From the NCBI GenBank assembly GCA_027459645.1, contig DAIDHQ010000022.1:226727-290726 (forward strand): 64,000 nucleotides of DNA, written 5' to 3'. The first letter of the stretch is position 1. Every line of letters begins with the position of its first letter. Below are positions 24,692 to 32,407 of the stretch, piece by piece. This DNA comes from Vulcanimicrobiota bacterium (GTDB lineage: Bacteria; Vulcanimicrobiota; Vulcanimicrobiia; Vulcanimicrobiales; Vulcanimicrobiaceae). The notes under the pieces were generated by a model, which was not told the DNA's origin, searched no databases, and saw only the letters and a program-made list of their open reading frames with translations. A program made the position numbers and the translations under genes.

Positions 24692-25857
24692 AATCGTGGA
24701 TTCCGCGCGTGCCCCTCGTGCTGGGTGCATGCTTCGGCCTGGCATCGTGGGCGATCGTGATCGCCTACGGACGAAATCCGTCCTTCGGCCTGGAGCTCGC
24801 GTGGATTCACGCGCTCGCGCTGGGCTCGTTTACCACCATCTCGCTCTCGGTGCTCGTGCATGCGCTGCCGAATTTTACCGATCTTCCGTGGCGCGGCGAA
24901 CGCATCGCGCGAATCGCGGCGTTGCTGCTTCCGCTCGGCGCGGTGCCGTTCGTTTCGGGATTCGCGTTCGATTGGACGGCAGGCGTCGCCATATTCGGCG
25001 TCTTCTGTGCGCTCGTGATCCTGCTCTATCTCGGCCCCGTCGCGTTCACGCTCGTGCGCAGGCCCGACGATCCGACCGACGCCGCCATCGCGCGTGCGTT
25101 CGGATTCGTATTCGTCTTTCTCTTCGCCGCGGTCGCGATCGCACTCTCGCTCGCACCGGCGTACGCCGGCATCGACGTGCCGGCGCTCCGCTTCGCACCG
25201 TCGCATGCGGTGCTTGCGATCGGCGGGTGGCTAACGCTGCTCACGATGGGCGTTTCGGCGCGTACGATGCGGCCGATGCTGGGTACGGCGTCGCGCCTGC
25301 GAGCTGCGCACATCGCGTCGAATACGCTGGTGCTGATCGCCGTGATCTCCGCCGCGGTGGCAACGGCGGCCGGAGCTTGGCGCGTCGTCCCCATCTGCTT
25401 CGCGCTCGGCGCGCTCGGCAGCGTGCTCTACGCGGTCGATGGATTCGATCGCCTTGCGCGCGCAACGACGCCGCACCGCCCCGTGCATGCCTTCGTCGCG
25501 CTGTCGTTCGTCTGGCTCTGCATTGCGGCATCTGCGGCAGCGTTCGGACGCTACGACCTAGCGATCGTGCTTGCGCTCGCGGGTTGGATCGGCCAGATGG
25601 TCAACGCGCATCTGCATCATATCGGCGTGCGCGTGCTTTTGACGTCGATTGCGGGCGAGGATAACGAAACGCGCCCGTGGCAGGTACTGGACGTGCGCGT
25701 GGAATGGCTCACGTTCGTCGCGACTCAACTCGCCGTCGTCGCGTTGACGTTCTCCGCCTACGTGACCGCCGGCATCTTGGGCTTGCTCGGCGTCGCGTTT
25801 TTTGCCGCGAACCTTGCGGTTGCGGCGCAACGCGTACGGCGGTTGCATCATGTTTGA
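24688..25857 (+). CDS. Polytopic haem-copper/NnrS-like membrane protein
   Basis: A 389-residue protein with about twelve membrane helices. Histidines recur at helix ends: 'WIHALALGSFTTISLSVLVH', 'APSHAVLAIGGWLTLLTMG', 'VNAHLHHIGVRVLL'. This layout resembles NnrS (a haem- and copper-binding protein of nitrosative-stress and denitrification regulons) and, more distantly, subunit I of haem-copper oxidases. Divergent transcription from a NirK-like gene supports the NO-related reading. ATG 24688 gives a good N-terminus; GTG 24679 is an alternative. Overlaps the next gene by 8 bp. Confidence 0.6.
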   Translation: MKSWIPRVPLVLGACFGLASWAIVIAYGRNPSFGLELAWIHALALGSFTTISLSVLVHALPNFTDLPWRGERIARIAALLLPLGAVPFVSGFAFDWTAGVAIFGVFCALVILLYLGPVAFTLVRRPDDPTDAAIARAFGFVFVFLFAAVAIALSLAPAYAGIDVPALRFAPSHAVLAIGGWLTLLTMGVSARTMRPMLGTASRLRAAHIASNTLVLIAVISAAVATAAGAWRVVPICFALGALGSVLYAVDGFDRLARATTPHRPVHAFVALSFVWLCIAASAAAFGRYDLAIVLALAGWIGQMVNAHLHHIGVRVLLTSIAGEDNETRPWQVLDVRVEWLTFVATQLAVVALTFSAYVTAGILGLLGVAFFAANLAVAAQRVRRLHHV

Positions 25858-26653
25858 CGAGCTCCTGGCACGCGCGCGGGCTCGCGGGCCGATGCCGGTT
25901 GCGGTCGTTCATGCCGACGACGATATCGCGCGCGATGGCGCGCGTGCAGCAGAAGAAGCCGGCTTGATGTATGCCCGCTTCGTTGCAACGCCGGAAGAGG
26001 CCGCGGCGCTCGCGGCGGCGGGCGAGGTCCGCGCGATCATGAAAGGCTCGCTGCACAGCGACACGCTCCTGCACGCGATCTTAGCGCGTTCCGAGTTGCG
26101 CACCGACCGCAAACTCAGCCACGTCGTGGTCGCCGAGCTGCCGCTGCGCACGACGCCGCTCTTGTTGAGCGATGCGGCCGTCAATATCGCGCCCGATCTC
26201 GAAACGAAGCGCGACATCGTGCAGAATGCTATCGACGTCGCACGCGCGATCGGCGTTAAGGAACCGCGCGTCGCAATTCTTTCCGCCGTAGAAACGGTCG
26301 CGAGCAAGATCCCTTCCACGATAGACGCCGCCGCGCTCGTGGAAATGGCCGCGCGCAAGCAAATTGCGGGCGGCATCGTGGATGGTCCGCTGGCGCTCGA
26401 CGACGCCGTTAGTGCCGCGGCCGCGCGTGCAAAGGGCATCGATTCGCCGGCCGCCGGCCGCGCCGACGTCCTGATCGCGCCCAATCTCGATGCGGGCAAC
26501 ATCCTGTACAAGGCGCTCGAGCGCATCGCAAACGCACGCTGCGCGGGGGTCGTCGTCGGCGCCACCGTTCCGGTCATCCTGACCAGCCGCGCCGATACCA
26601 ACGATGCGCGCGTCCTTTCGACGGCCGTTGCGAGACTTGTCGCCAGGGATTGA
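25850..26653 (+). CDS. Phosphate acetyl/butyryltransferase family protein
   Basis: A 267-residue enzyme of the Pta/Ptb fold, which moves acyl groups between CoA and phosphate. Motifs: 'AIMKGSLHSDTLLHAIL', 'PLLLSDAAVNIAPDLETK', 'GIVDGPLALDDAVSAAAA', 'DVLIAPNLDAGNILYKAL' and the terminal 'VVVGATVPVILTSRADT'. Length matches phosphotransbutyrylase-like enzymes rather than long Pta. No acetate/butyrate kinase is adjacent. It overlaps the preceding membrane-protein gene and is 25 bp upstream of hemE, so may lie in the haem operon. Confidence 0.88.
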   Translation: MFDELLARARARGPMPVAVVHADDDIARDGARAAEEAGLMYARFVATPEEAAALAAAGEVRAIMKGSLHSDTLLHAILARSELRTDRKLSHVVVAELPLRTTPLLLSDAAVNIAPDLETKRDIVQNAIDVARAIGVKEPRVAILSAVETVASKIPSTIDAAALVEMAARKQIAGGIVDGPLALDDAVSAAAARAKGIDSPAAGRADVLIAPNLDAGNILYKALERIANARCAGVVVGATVPVILTSRADTNDARVLSTAVARLVARD

Positions 26654-26678
26654 CCGGCGAGCCCCCCAAGCCAGCCGT

Positions 26679-27680
26679 GTGACATTGCTACAAACGCTGC
26701 GTGGCGAACCCGCGTCGCGCGTGCCGATCTGGATCATGCGCCAGGCCGGACGATATCTTCCCGAATATCGCGCGATCAAAGAGAAGTCGAGCTTCGAAGC
26801 GATGACGCGCGATCCGGCGGTTGCCGCCGAGATCACGCTTCAACCGTTGCGCCGCTTTGCGCTCGATGCGGCGATCATCTTTTCCGACATTATGACGCCG
26901 CTCGAGGCGCTCGGCATCGACGTCGTCTTTAAACCCGGTCCGACGATTGCCGAGCCGATTCGCTCGCGAAAGCAGATCGACGCACTGCAGTTGCGCGGGC
27001 CGATCGCGCCTTTCGTCGGCGACGCGTTGCGTTTGGTGCGTCTGGAACTCGACCGCAGCGTTGCGCTCATCGGATTCGGCGGCGCGCCGCTCACGCTGGC
27101 CGCCTATCTGATTGAAGGCGGCGGATCGAAAGAGTACGAGCACTTCCGCCAGTTCTTACGGGCCGAGCCCCAAGCGATGCACGCGTTGCTCGAAAAGCTC
27201 ACCGATCTCTCGATTGCCTACTTGCGCATGCAAGTCGAAAGCGGTGCGCAGGTGATTCAGCTCTTCGATAGTTGGGCCGGCTTGCACGACGCCGCGACCT
27301 ATCGCGAATTCGCGGTGCCGTATCACGCGCGCATCATGTCGGCACTCGGTGAACTGGGCGTTGCGCGCATCTATTTTGCGCTCGGCGCCTCACATCTGCT
27401 CGACGAGATCGCGCAGATTCCGTCGGAAGCCGTCGGCATCGACTGGCGCACCACGTTTGCCGCTGCGCGCAAAGCGCTGCCGGATCGCGCGATTCAAGGC
27501 AACCTGGATCCCGCGCTACTCTTCGCCGATCCCGACACCATTCGGCGCGAAGCGCGCAACGTGCTCGAACGTGCCCGCGGCGGACCGCACGTCTTTAATT
27601 TGGGGCATGGGATCTGGCAACAGACGCCGATTGAAGCCGTATCCCGGTTGGTGGAAACGGTGCGAGAATATCGCCTATGA
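26679..27680 (+). CDS. hemE: Uroporphyrinogen decarboxylase
   Basis: A 333-residue enzyme that converts uroporphyrinogen III to coproporphyrinogen III. Signature 'VPIWIMRQAGRYLPEYRAIK' (active-site Arg pair) near the N-terminus, 'IIFSDIMTPLEALG' (active-site Asp), and 'GGPHVFNLGHGIWQQTP' at the C-terminus. I chose the GTG at 26679, which puts the signature at the usual distance from the N-terminus. No strong Shine-Dalgarno is visible. First gene of a hemE-hemF-hemH-hemY operon with every junction overlapping. Confidence 0.96.
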   Translation: MTLLQTLRGEPASRVPIWIMRQAGRYLPEYRAIKEKSSFEAMTRDPAVAAEITLQPLRRFALDAAIIFSDIMTPLEALGIDVVFKPGPTIAEPIRSRKQIDALQLRGPIAPFVGDALRLVRLELDRSVALIGFGGAPLTLAAYLIEGGGSKEYEHFRQFLRAEPQAMHALLEKLTDLSIAYLRMQVESGAQVIQLFDSWAGLHDAATYREFAVPYHARIMSALGELGVARIYFALGASHLLDEIAQIPSEAVGIDWRTTFAAARKALPDRAIQGNLDPALLFADPDTIRREARNVLERARGGPHVFNLGHGIWQQTPIEAVSRLVETVREYRL

Positions 27681-28684
27681 CGACCTCCGTTTCACGCAGT
27701 TGGGACCAAGCGGCCGCGCTCGTCATGCATCTCCAGGAAACGATCTGCACGGCCGTCGAGCAGTTCGAACCGGTCGCCCGCTTCGTGGTTGACGATTGGA
27801 CGAGCGAAGGCGCCGGCGGCGCGATTGCGGGACGCGGTTCGACGCGTGTGATCGCCGACGGAAGCGTGTTCGAAAAAGGCGGCGTGAATACGTCGATCGC
27901 GAGCGGCTCGCGCTTGCCGCCGAGCCTGCTGGCACAGCGCCCCGAACTGGAAGGGTGTTCGTTCGTCGTTGCGGGCGTCAGCGTCGTGCTGCACCCCCAG
28001 AATCCGCACGTGCCGACGACGCACTGCAACTATCGCTATTTTGAAGCGCGCCGCCCCGACGGAACCGTCGCGTCCTGGTGGATGGGCGGGGGCGCCGACC
28101 TGACGCCGTACTATCCCCGGTTGGACGACGTGCGTCACTTTCATGCCACGTTGCGCGAGGCGTGCGACCGGCACGACGCGTCGTTCTATCCGGCCTTCAA
28201 GGCATGGTGCGACCGGTATTTTTACTTAAAGCACCGGCGCGAAACGCGCGGCGTCGGCGGGATATTTTACGATTATCTGGATGAAAACGGCTACGGCGAG
28301 TCCGAGAACCGGGTCGCGTTCGCGCAACCGCACGGCTTAGATGCGATGTTGAGCTTCATGCATGATGCTGGACGAGCGTTCATCGATGCCTACATGCCGA
28401 TCGTGGAGCGGCGCAAAGACGATGCCTACGGGGAACGCGAGCGCTCGTTTCAATTGCTGCGCCGCGGGCGCTACGTGGAGTTCAACTTGATCTACGATCG
28501 CGGGACGCATTTTGGGCTGCAGAGCGGCGGCCGTACCGAATCGATTCTGATGTCGCTCCCTCCGCTCGTGCGCTGGGAGTACGCCGCGCGGCCGGTGCCG
28601 GGTTCGCCCGAAGCCGAGTTGCAGCACTATTTGCAGCCCCGCAACTGGTTTGCGACCGATCCCTTCGCGGTGGTCGCAGAATGA
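27677..28684 (+). CDS. hemF: Coproporphyrinogen III oxidase, oxygen-dependent
   Basis: A 335-residue soluble enzyme that uses O2 to turn coproporphyrinogen III into protoporphyrinogen IX. Characteristic segments: 'GVNTSIASG', 'HPQNPHVPTTHCNYRYFEA', 'WWMGGGADLTPYY', 'FYLKHRRETRGVGGIFYDYL' and 'YVEFNLIYDRGTHFGLQSGG'. The conserved His residues are present. ATGA overlap with hemE and hemH. Presence of HemF rather than HemN/HemQ indicates the classical aerobic protoporphyrin route. Confidence 0.97.
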   Translation: MTTSVSRSWDQAAALVMHLQETICTAVEQFEPVARFVVDDWTSEGAGGAIAGRGSTRVIADGSVFEKGGVNTSIASGSRLPPSLLAQRPELEGCSFVVAGVSVVLHPQNPHVPTTHCNYRYFEARRPDGTVASWWMGGGADLTPYYPRLDDVRHFHATLREACDRHDASFYPAFKAWCDRYFYLKHRRETRGVGGIFYDYLDENGYGESENRVAFAQPHGLDAMLSFMHDAGRAFIDAYMPIVERRKDDAYGERERSFQLLRRGRYVEFNLIYDRGTHFGLQSGGRTESILMSLPPLVRWEYAARPVPGSPEAELQHYLQPRNWFATDPFAVVAE

Positions 28685-29700
28685 GCGCTCAAGCAGTACT
28701 GCTGGTCAATCTCGGATCGCCGGCGTCGACCGACCCGGCCGACGTGCGCGTCTATCTCGACGAGTTCTTGATGGATCCGTACGTGATCGACGTCGCGACG
28801 CCGCTGCGTGCGTTGATCGTCAAAGGCTTCATCTTGCCGACGCGCCCGAAGAATTCGGCCGAAGCTTATTCGAAGATTTGGACCGAAGACGGCTCGCCGC
28901 TCATCGTCATCTCGCATCGCACGCGCGAGTCGCTCGAAGCGCGGCTCAACGTGCCCGTCGGTCTTGCCATGCGCTACGGTCAACCGTCGATCCAGCGCGG
29001 CATCGACGAGTTGCTCGCTCGATGCACGCCGACCGACGAGATCGTGGTCGTGCCGATGTATCCGCAGTATGCAATGGCGTCGACGCGCACGGTAGAGACG
29101 GCGGTTGAAGCCGCCATGCGCGAGCGAAACGCCGCGTTTCGCTTCGTCCCGCCGCTTTTCGACGATGAGGCCTATCTGGATGCGCTCGCGCATCTGGTTC
29201 AGCGCGATTTCCCCGCCGACGCCGATTATCTGCTTTTCAGCTACCACGGCATTCCAAAGCGGCATCTGCGCAAAGTCGATCCGACGCGCTCGCATTGTTT
29301 GGGCTCGCCCGATTGCTGCAGCACGCCGTCGATCGCGCACGCGACCTGTTACCGCCATCAGATCATTTCGACGACGGAATCGGTCGCACAGCGCCTGCAG
29401 TTGCCGCGCGAGCGTTACGGCTTTTCGTTTCAGTCTCGCTTGGGAAGCGGCTGGCTCGAACCCTACACCGACAAGGTGCTCACCGAACTTCCGGCGCGCG
29501 GGATCAAACGCTTAGCGGTGGTCTGCCCGGCGTTCGTTGCCGATTGTTTGGAGACCCTGGAAGAGATTGCGATTCGCGGGCGCGAGACGTTTATGAATGC
29601 GGGTGGTGAAGCCTTCACCTACATCCCGTGCTTGAACGACGACCCGCGTTGGATCGACGCGCTCGCCGCAGCGTGCGAACGCGCTCCCGTAAAAGCCTAG
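28681..29700 (+). CDS. hemH: Ferrochelatase
   Basis: A 339-residue enzyme inserting Fe2+ into protoporphyrin IX. Starts 'AVLLVNLGSPASTDPADVR', with the metal-binding His in 'YLLFSYHGIPKRHLRKVDP' and the conserved Glu in 'CLETLEEIAIRGRETF'. A Cys-rich stretch, 'CLGSPDCCSTPSIAHATCYR', follows the active-site His, with four cysteines that could hold an Fe-S cluster as in some other bacterial ferrochelatases; this is inference. Overlaps hemF by ATGA and shares a base with the hemY start. Confidence 0.96.
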   Translation: MSAQAVLLVNLGSPASTDPADVRVYLDEFLMDPYVIDVATPLRALIVKGFILPTRPKNSAEAYSKIWTEDGSPLIVISHRTRESLEARLNVPVGLAMRYGQPSIQRGIDELLARCTPTDEIVVVPMYPQYAMASTRTVETAVEAAMRERNAAFRFVPPLFDDEAYLDALAHLVQRDFPADADYLLFSYHGIPKRHLRKVDPTRSHCLGSPDCCSTPSIAHATCYRHQIISTTESVAQRLQLPRERYGFSFQSRLGSGWLEPYTDKVLTELPARGIKRLAVVCPAFVADCLETLEEIAIRGRETFMNAGGEAFTYIPCLNDDPRWIDALAAACERAPVKA

Positions 29701-31031
29701 TGCGCGTCGGCATTATCGGCGCGGGCGTTGCCGGTCTGTGCGCGGCGCTCGAACTCCATCGCGAACACGAGGTCGTGGTGTACGAGCGCGAGAGCGTCGC
29801 GGGCGGGAAGATGCGCTCGCAGCACCTGGACGGATTTCTCTTCGAATGGGGACCCAACGGCTTTCTTTCCGGCGCGGCCGAGTTGCGCGCGAAGATCGAA
29901 ACGGTCGGCATCACCGGCGAACTTCTCGAAGCGGATCCGGCCGCTGCCAAGCGCTACATCTACTGGAACGGCGCGCTGCATGCGCTGCCGCAGAAACCGC
30001 CGCAGGTGCTCGCCACCAAACTGCTGTCGCTCGGCGGGAAGCTGCGCGGACTGCGCGAGCTGTTTCTTCGGCCGCAGACCGCTGCGTGCGACGGCGAGAG
30101 CGTGTCGGAGTTTTTCGAACGCCATTTCGGTCGAGAGGTTGCGGCGCGGATCGTCGCACCGGCCCTGCTCGGCATGAGCGCGGGCGACGCGCGCGCGACG
30201 AGCGTCGATGCCGCGTTTCCGAAGCTGCGGGAATTCGAACGCGAAACGGGCTCGGTGCTCAAGGCGGCGATGCGCAACCGCCCCGCGGAACGCGCGAAGA
30301 TGCTGAGCTTCGGAGCTCGCGGGATGCAGCGCTTCGCCGAAGCCGCGACGGTTTATCTCGGCGACCGAATGCGTTTCGATACGGCCGTCGAGCGCGTGGA
30401 TCGCGACGACGCATCATGGCGCGTCGCGTATGCCGGCGGCGAAGGGCGATTCGATGCCGTAGTGATTGCTGCGCCGTCGTATGCGGCAGCGCCGATGCTG
30501 GCAAGCTTCGATTCGGAGCTTGCGCGACTGACGTCGCAGATTCGCTACGCGCCGATGCGCGTTGCCGGCGTCGCCTTTCACGCAAGCGACGTACCGGCGG
30601 CGCTCGACGGATTCGGCTTTCTCGCGGCGCGCGATCAGGGCGTACGGATTCTCGGCGCGCTCTATTCATCCACGATGTATCCCGATCAGGCGCCGAAGGG
30701 CGTGGCCTATTTGCGCATCTTCATGGGAGGCGCAGCCGATCCGGCGATCGTCGAAATGCCCGAAGACGAAGCGAAGGCAATCGTGCTGCGCGATTTGCAG
30801 ACGACGCTCGGCATTTCTGCGCCGCCCGTCGCCTATCATGAAGTCGTCTGGCCGCAAGCGATTCCGCAATATGGGCTGGATCATCCCGCGCTGATCGCCG
30901 CCGTCGACGCGCGCCTCGCACGGTACTCGCGCCTGGCGCTTATCGGAAACGCCTATCGCGGTTTGGGCGTCGGGGACACGGCCCGCATCGCCGTCGAAAC
31001 GGCGAGACGCCTCGCCGGCGTGCCCGCATAA
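29700..31031 (+). CDS. hemY: Protoporphyrinogen oxidase, FAD-dependent (HemY type)
   Basis: A 443-residue flavoprotein oxidising protoporphyrinogen IX to protoporphyrin IX. N-terminal FAD motif 'VGIIGAGVAGLCAALELH' then 'ERESVAGGKMRSQHLDGF'; 'FEWGPNGFLSG' is typical of HemY, as is 'ALLGMSAGDARATSVDAAFP'. C-terminal FAD contact 'LALIGNAYRGLGVGDTARI'. GTG start at 29700 overlaps the TAG of hemH. Completes the four late steps to protohaem. Confidence 0.94.
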   Translation: MRVGIIGAGVAGLCAALELHREHEVVVYERESVAGGKMRSQHLDGFLFEWGPNGFLSGAAELRAKIETVGITGELLEADPAAAKRYIYWNGALHALPQKPPQVLATKLLSLGGKLRGLRELFLRPQTAACDGESVSEFFERHFGREVAARIVAPALLGMSAGDARATSVDAAFPKLREFERETGSVLKAAMRNRPAERAKMLSFGARGMQRFAEAATVYLGDRMRFDTAVERVDRDDASWRVAYAGGEGRFDAVVIAAPSYAAAPMLASFDSELARLTSQIRYAPMRVAGVAFHASDVPAALDGFGFLAARDQGVRILGALYSSTMYPDQAPKGVAYLRIFMGGAADPAIVEMPEDEAKAIVLRDLQTTLGISAPPVAYHEVVWPQAIPQYGLDHPALIAAVDARLARYSRLALIGNAYRGLGVGDTARIAVETARRLAGVPA

Positions 31032-31070
31032 AGGGCCGCGGCACGAATTCCTCGTAGGCAGGGCAGTCGC

Positions 31071-31157
31071 GGAGAGGTGGCAGAGCGGTTTAATGCAGCG
31101 GTCTTGAAAACCGCAGAACCTTTGCGGGTTCCGTGGGTTCGAATCCCACCCTCTCCT
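31071..31157 (+). tRNA. tRNA-Ser (UGA anticodon)
   Basis: Acceptor GGAGAGG pairs with CCTCTCC (31150-31156); anticodon stem GCGGT/ACCGC encloses loop CTTGAAA with TGA at 31105-31107. A long variable arm (GAACC...GGGTTC) marks a class II tRNA, and the T arm GTGGG-TTCGAAT-CCCAC is standard. The discriminator position reads T, where bacterial tRNA-Ser normally has G. CCA is not encoded. Confidence 0.95.
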
Positions 31158-31199
31158 TAGACCGGCAAGTCGTCACTCGTCTGTAAGCCGCTCATAGCG

Positions 31200-31213
31200 G
31201 GCGGGAACCCGCC
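31200..31213 (+). terminator. GC hairpin after tRNA-Ser
   Basis: GGCGGG-AA-CCCGCC is a perfect inverted repeat about 45 nt beyond the tRNA and 15 nt before the next promoter. It lacks a U-tract, so termination activity is uncertain. Confidence 0.35.
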
Positions 31214-31227
31214 ACGTTAGCAGTATC

Positions 31228-31255
31228 TTGACTGTGTCGGTACGTTGGGTAAAAT
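31228..31255 (+). promoter_or_regulatory. Sigma-70 promoter of hsp20
   Basis: TTGACT (31228-31233), 16-bp spacer, TAAAAT (31250-31255). No CIRCE or HAIR element is visible, so heat regulation, if any, is by another route. Confidence 0.6.
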
Positions 31256-31302
31256 ACAGCTGTAACGGTCATCATCTGGTTTGAAAGGAGGTAGATCCCC
31301 CG

Positions 31303-31704
31303 ATGACCACTACGATAGCTCGCCGCCAAAACGGCGACGTCGCTAAAACTCCAACGTTGAGCAACCTCTTTGCTCCGTTCAGCGACGTCTTTGGTTTCGA
31401 CCCTCTCTCACCACTGCGTAGCTCGTGGACCTTTGACTACGACGTAACCCGTACGGAACACGGTTATGAAGTTCGTGTTCCCGTTCCGGGATTCGGGCCG
31501 GACGCCGTCGAGGTGTCCTATCAAGACAACGTTGTCACGGTAGTCGGCAAGAGCAGCCATCGCAACTTCGCCCGTTCGTTCACGGTACCGGACGACGTGG
31601 ACTCTGATAAGATTGAAGCACGCGTAAAGGACGGCATGTTGACGCTTATGCTTGACCGTCGTCCTGAAATGCAGCCGAAAAAAATCGAAATCAAGCACGG
31701 CTAG
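31303..31704 (+). CDS. Small heat-shock protein, Hsp20/alpha-crystallin family
   Basis: A 133-residue ATP-independent holdase. After a ~45-residue N-terminal arm ('LSNLFAPFSDVFGF'), the alpha-crystallin domain runs 'YDVTRTEHGYEVRVPVPGF', 'VEVSYQDNVVTVVGKS', 'FARSFTVPDDVDSDKIEARV', 'KDGMLTLMLDRRPE'. The A-x-x-x-G-x-L element is represented by 'ARVKDGMLTL'. The C-terminal I-x-I motif is 'KIEIK'. Preceded by an exceptionally strong Shine-Dalgarno, AAAGGAGGT, suggesting high expression. Confidence 0.93.
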   Translation: MTTTIARRQNGDVAKTPTLSNLFAPFSDVFGFDPLSPLRSSWTFDYDVTRTEHGYEVRVPVPGFGPDAVEVSYQDNVVTVVGKSSHRNFARSFTVPDDVDSDKIEARVKDGMLTLMLDRRPEMQPKKIEIKHG

Positions 31705-31720
31705 TATCAGGGAACATCGC

Positions 31721-31759
31721 AGGCCGCGCGACTCGCGGATTGCCGCGAGCGCGCGGCCT
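31721..31759 (+). terminator. Strong hairpin after hsp20
   Basis: AGGCCGCGCG-A-CTCGCGG pairs with CCGCGAG-CGCGCGGCCT across an ATTG loop: a 17-bp stem with one bulge. No U-tract follows. Confidence 0.6.
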
Positions 31760-31772
31760 ATAGGGGTGGGCT

Positions 31773-31910
31773 ATGACGAAGCAGCCAAAGTTGCTCGCGC
31801 GACCCCCGCGCGTATCTTCTTCGCTACGTGAATCACGCGAAAAATATCCGCCTCGTGTGTCCTTCTGGGCCGCCGACTTTCTAGCATCGGCCAAGTGGTC
31901 GTTGAACTAG
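31773..31910 (+). CDS. Possible 45-residue small protein
   Basis: ATG at 31773 follows a purine-rich GGGGTGGG. The product starts 'MTKQPKLLARPPRVSSSLRE' and ends with an aromatic helix-like stretch, 'VSFWAADFLASAKWSLN'. It ends just before the stop of the idi-2 remnant on the other strand. No family is recognised; it may be fortuitous. Confidence 0.25.
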   Translation: MTKQPKLLARPPRVSSSLRESREKYPPRVSFWAADFLASAKWSLN

Positions 31911-32178
31911 CTTGCGTGCGGCGGAACCGTCGTGAGGTGCGGCGTCGCTTGTAACTCGGCGACGTTGCGATGTCCGAGCGTAAACATCGCGATGCGTAGC
32001 GTTTCCGTCAGTTCGCGTGCGAATCGCATGGCAAAAACTTCGCCCCGATCGGCTGCGCGAAGAAACGGTCCGGCGATGCCCACAAGATCGGCGCCGAGCG
32101 CGAGCGCCTTCGCTGCATCGATGCCGTTGCCGATGCCGCCGCTTGCAATGAGGGGAGCAAACGGCGCGGCGGTGCGTG
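31907..32178 (-). pseudogene. 3' remnant of type 2 isopentenyl-diphosphate isomerase (idi-2/fni)
   Basis: Only the last ~85 residues remain: 'RTAAPFAPLIASGGIGNGID', 'AAKALALGADLVGIAGPFLR', 'ETLRIAMFTLGHRNVAELQA'. These correspond to the FMN-phosphate-binding end of the TIM barrel of Idi-2, which interconverts IPP and DMAPP. Upstream of about 32178 the frame stays open but loses all similarity and there is no plausible start, so the first three quarters of the gene are missing. The break coincides with the break of the next remnant. Confidence 0.75.
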
Positions 32179-32182
32179 CTCT

Positions 32183-32365
32183 CTGCGCGCCACGGCAACC
32201 TTGATCGCTCAAGCGCTGGTCGCGACTCGGCTTGGAAACGGCCGCGCCCTGCTTGCGAGCTGGACGATCGGAGCCTGGATTCTGTGCGCCTCGACCGCGG
32301 CTACCCTGCGCACTCGACCGACGGTGTGGAAAGGCCGCGCTCACGCGCTAGAAACTCGGCTCTAA
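32183..32365 (+). pseudogene. 3' remnant of a membrane-type glycosyltransferase 2
   Basis: A ~60-codon frame without a start encodes 'ATLIAQALVATRLGNGRALL', 'ASWTIGAWILCASTAATLR' and 'TVWKGRAHALETRL' then TAA. Two hydrophobic segments followed by a 'W-K-G-R' element near the C-terminus is the usual ending of GT2 enzymes of the carotenoid/hopanoid type (CrtQ- or HpnI-like). The beginning of the gene is lost at the junction with the idi-2 remnant. Confidence 0.55.
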
Positions 32366-32407
32366 CCCTGGTGTTCTCTCGCACGCTCGCGGGAACAATG
32401 GCCTGCA

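Noticed and set aside
31071..31157. Selenocysteine tRNA (UCA)
   Set aside because: The anticodon reads TGA in a seven-base loop with a normal seven-base-pair acceptor stem and serine-type variable arm, so it is tRNA-Ser, not SelC.
31907..32344. L-lactate dehydrogenase/FMN oxidase for the 'ASGGIGNG...GADLVGIAGP' fragment
   Set aside because: The 'IASGGIxNGxDAAKALALGADLVGIAGPFL' order and the following 'LRIAMF.G' fit type 2 IPP isomerase better than lactate oxidases, which have 'RRGTDVLKALALGA'.
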